A stretch of 5,563 nucleotides of DNA from an uncultured bacterium (GTDB lineage: Bacteria > Patescibacteriota > Patescibacteriia > UBA1558 > GWA2-36-10): the NCBI GenBank assembly GCA_937912185.1, contig CALDOH010000028.1:1-5563 (forward strand), read 5' to 3'. Both the position numbers and the translations under genes were made by a program. The notes below the pieces were generated by a model that was not told where the DNA came from, made no database searches, and worked only from the letters and a program-made list of their open reading frames with translations. This document shows, piece by piece, positions 5,201-5,563 of this stretch (within the stretch, counting starts at the first letter, position 1; each line of letters begins with the position of its first letter).

Positions 5201-5221
5201 CTATGAAATATCTGCTATAAT
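5194..5221 (+). promoter_or_regulatory. Extended -10 promoter of the DUF4015 gene
   Basis: TTGTCC (5194-5199) is followed after 16 bases by TATAAT (5216-5221), with TGC directly before the -10 (5213-5215) giving the extended TGn-TATAAT form. The -10 ends 8 bases before the ATG at 5230, so the transcript should begin at or within a base or two of the start codon. The -35 overlaps that of the opposing promoter, so the two may compete for polymerase. Confidence 0.62.
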
Positions 5222-5229
5222 TAATACAA

Positions 5230-5563
5230 ATGTCTAAAACTAGCAAAAACATCGTATATTACTCTATCCTCTATCTGATATCAGTAGCGGGCATTTTGCT
5301 ATTTAACTACGATCCTTACAAAAACACAAGCTATTTTACTACCACTAAGGCTGGTGAGACTATTGAAACCGAAGTTGTTGAGCTAAAATTCCCTAAACCA
5401 GAATTTGTTCGCGGCCTCTACTTAACCGCCTATTCCGCTGGTAGTGAAGATTATAGAAAAAATATACTTGCCGCCATGAAAGACAGTCGTATCAATTCAG
5501 TGGTGATTGATATCAAGGATTACTCTGGTTATATTCTCTATGATAGTCAAATCCAAGAATTGA
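5230..5563 (+). CDS. DUF4015 putative glycoside hydrolase, membrane-anchored (partial, 3' end off-window)
   Basis: The first 111 residues are present and the frame is open at the window edge. Residues 8-26 (VYYSILYLISVAGILLF core) form one hydrophobic helix after a lysine-bearing start, so the protein is probably anchored with its bulk outside. A polar linker follows to about residue 57. The family domain then begins: R61-G-L-Y-L-T-A-Y-S-A-G71 and S90-VVIDIKDYSGYILYDS (90-106), the two opening strands of the DUF4015 (putative glycosyl hydrolase) fold, with D94, K96 and D97 in the conserved IDIKD stretch. The family is thought to be a TIM-barrel hydrolase; its substrate is not established, and the catalytic residues further on are not in view. 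It is divergent from the M23 peptidase, consistent with an envelope or polysaccharide role. The ATG follows an extended -10 promoter by 8 bases, with no Shine-Dalgarno. Confidence 0.82.
   Translation, partial: MSKTSKNIVYYSILYLISVAGILLFNYDPYKNTSYFTTTKAGETIETEVVELKFPKPEFVRGLYLTAYSAGSEDYRKNILAAMKDSRINSVVIDIKDYSGYILYDSQIQEL

Overview
This is an AT-rich bacterial window, most likely from a Candidate Phyla Radiation (Patescibacteria/Parcubacteria-type) genome. The reasons are the short, C-terminally trimmed RelA/SpoT enzyme, the style of the ParA/ParB pair, a membrane-anchored DUF4015 protein, almost no Shine-Dalgarno sites, and intergenic spaces filled with small palindromic repeats. The assignment is an inference; no marker gene fixes the phylum. 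The standard code fits: the five complete genes stop at TAA or TAG and none has an in-frame TGA.

Layout. 1-160 is a repeat element (copy A) ending exactly at the GTG start of a rel ((p)ppGpp synthetase/hydrolase) gene (161-1588, +). A GC-rich double-hairpin repeat (about 1601-1645) separates rel from the convergent chromosome-partitioning pair parA-parB (3302 down to 1649, -). parA has a good promoter only 11 bases before its ATG. Upstream lies a two-helix membrane protein of unknown function (3346-3609, -). The gap at 3610-3787 is filled by copy B of the repeat. Next comes a MepM/Csd3-like M23 endopeptidase (3794-5035, -), then a third element with different interior (copy C, 5036-5158), then divergent promoters sharing a -35 region, and the start of a DUF4015 glycoside-hydrolase-like gene (5230 to the window edge, +).

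How the genes fit together. rel sets the alarmone level, parAB segregates the chromosome, and the M23 peptidase and DUF4015 protein act at the envelope on opposite sides of a divergent promoter. No pathway ties all six together.

The most interesting content is the repeat family. The elements have inverted ends (GTTAGAAATT / AATTTCTAAC). The two with both ends visible are flanked by a 5-base direct repeat, TTCAT, or ATGAA on the strand of the downstream gene. The copy next to the gene supplies its start codon (ATGAA or GTGAA). Removing copy B with one flank leaves the M23 stop and the next ATG one base apart. Removing copy C puts the M23 start 8 bases after a TGGACA-17-TAAAAT promoter. This suggests a mobile, MITE-like element that targets ATGAA at gene starts and regenerates the start codon through its target-site duplication.
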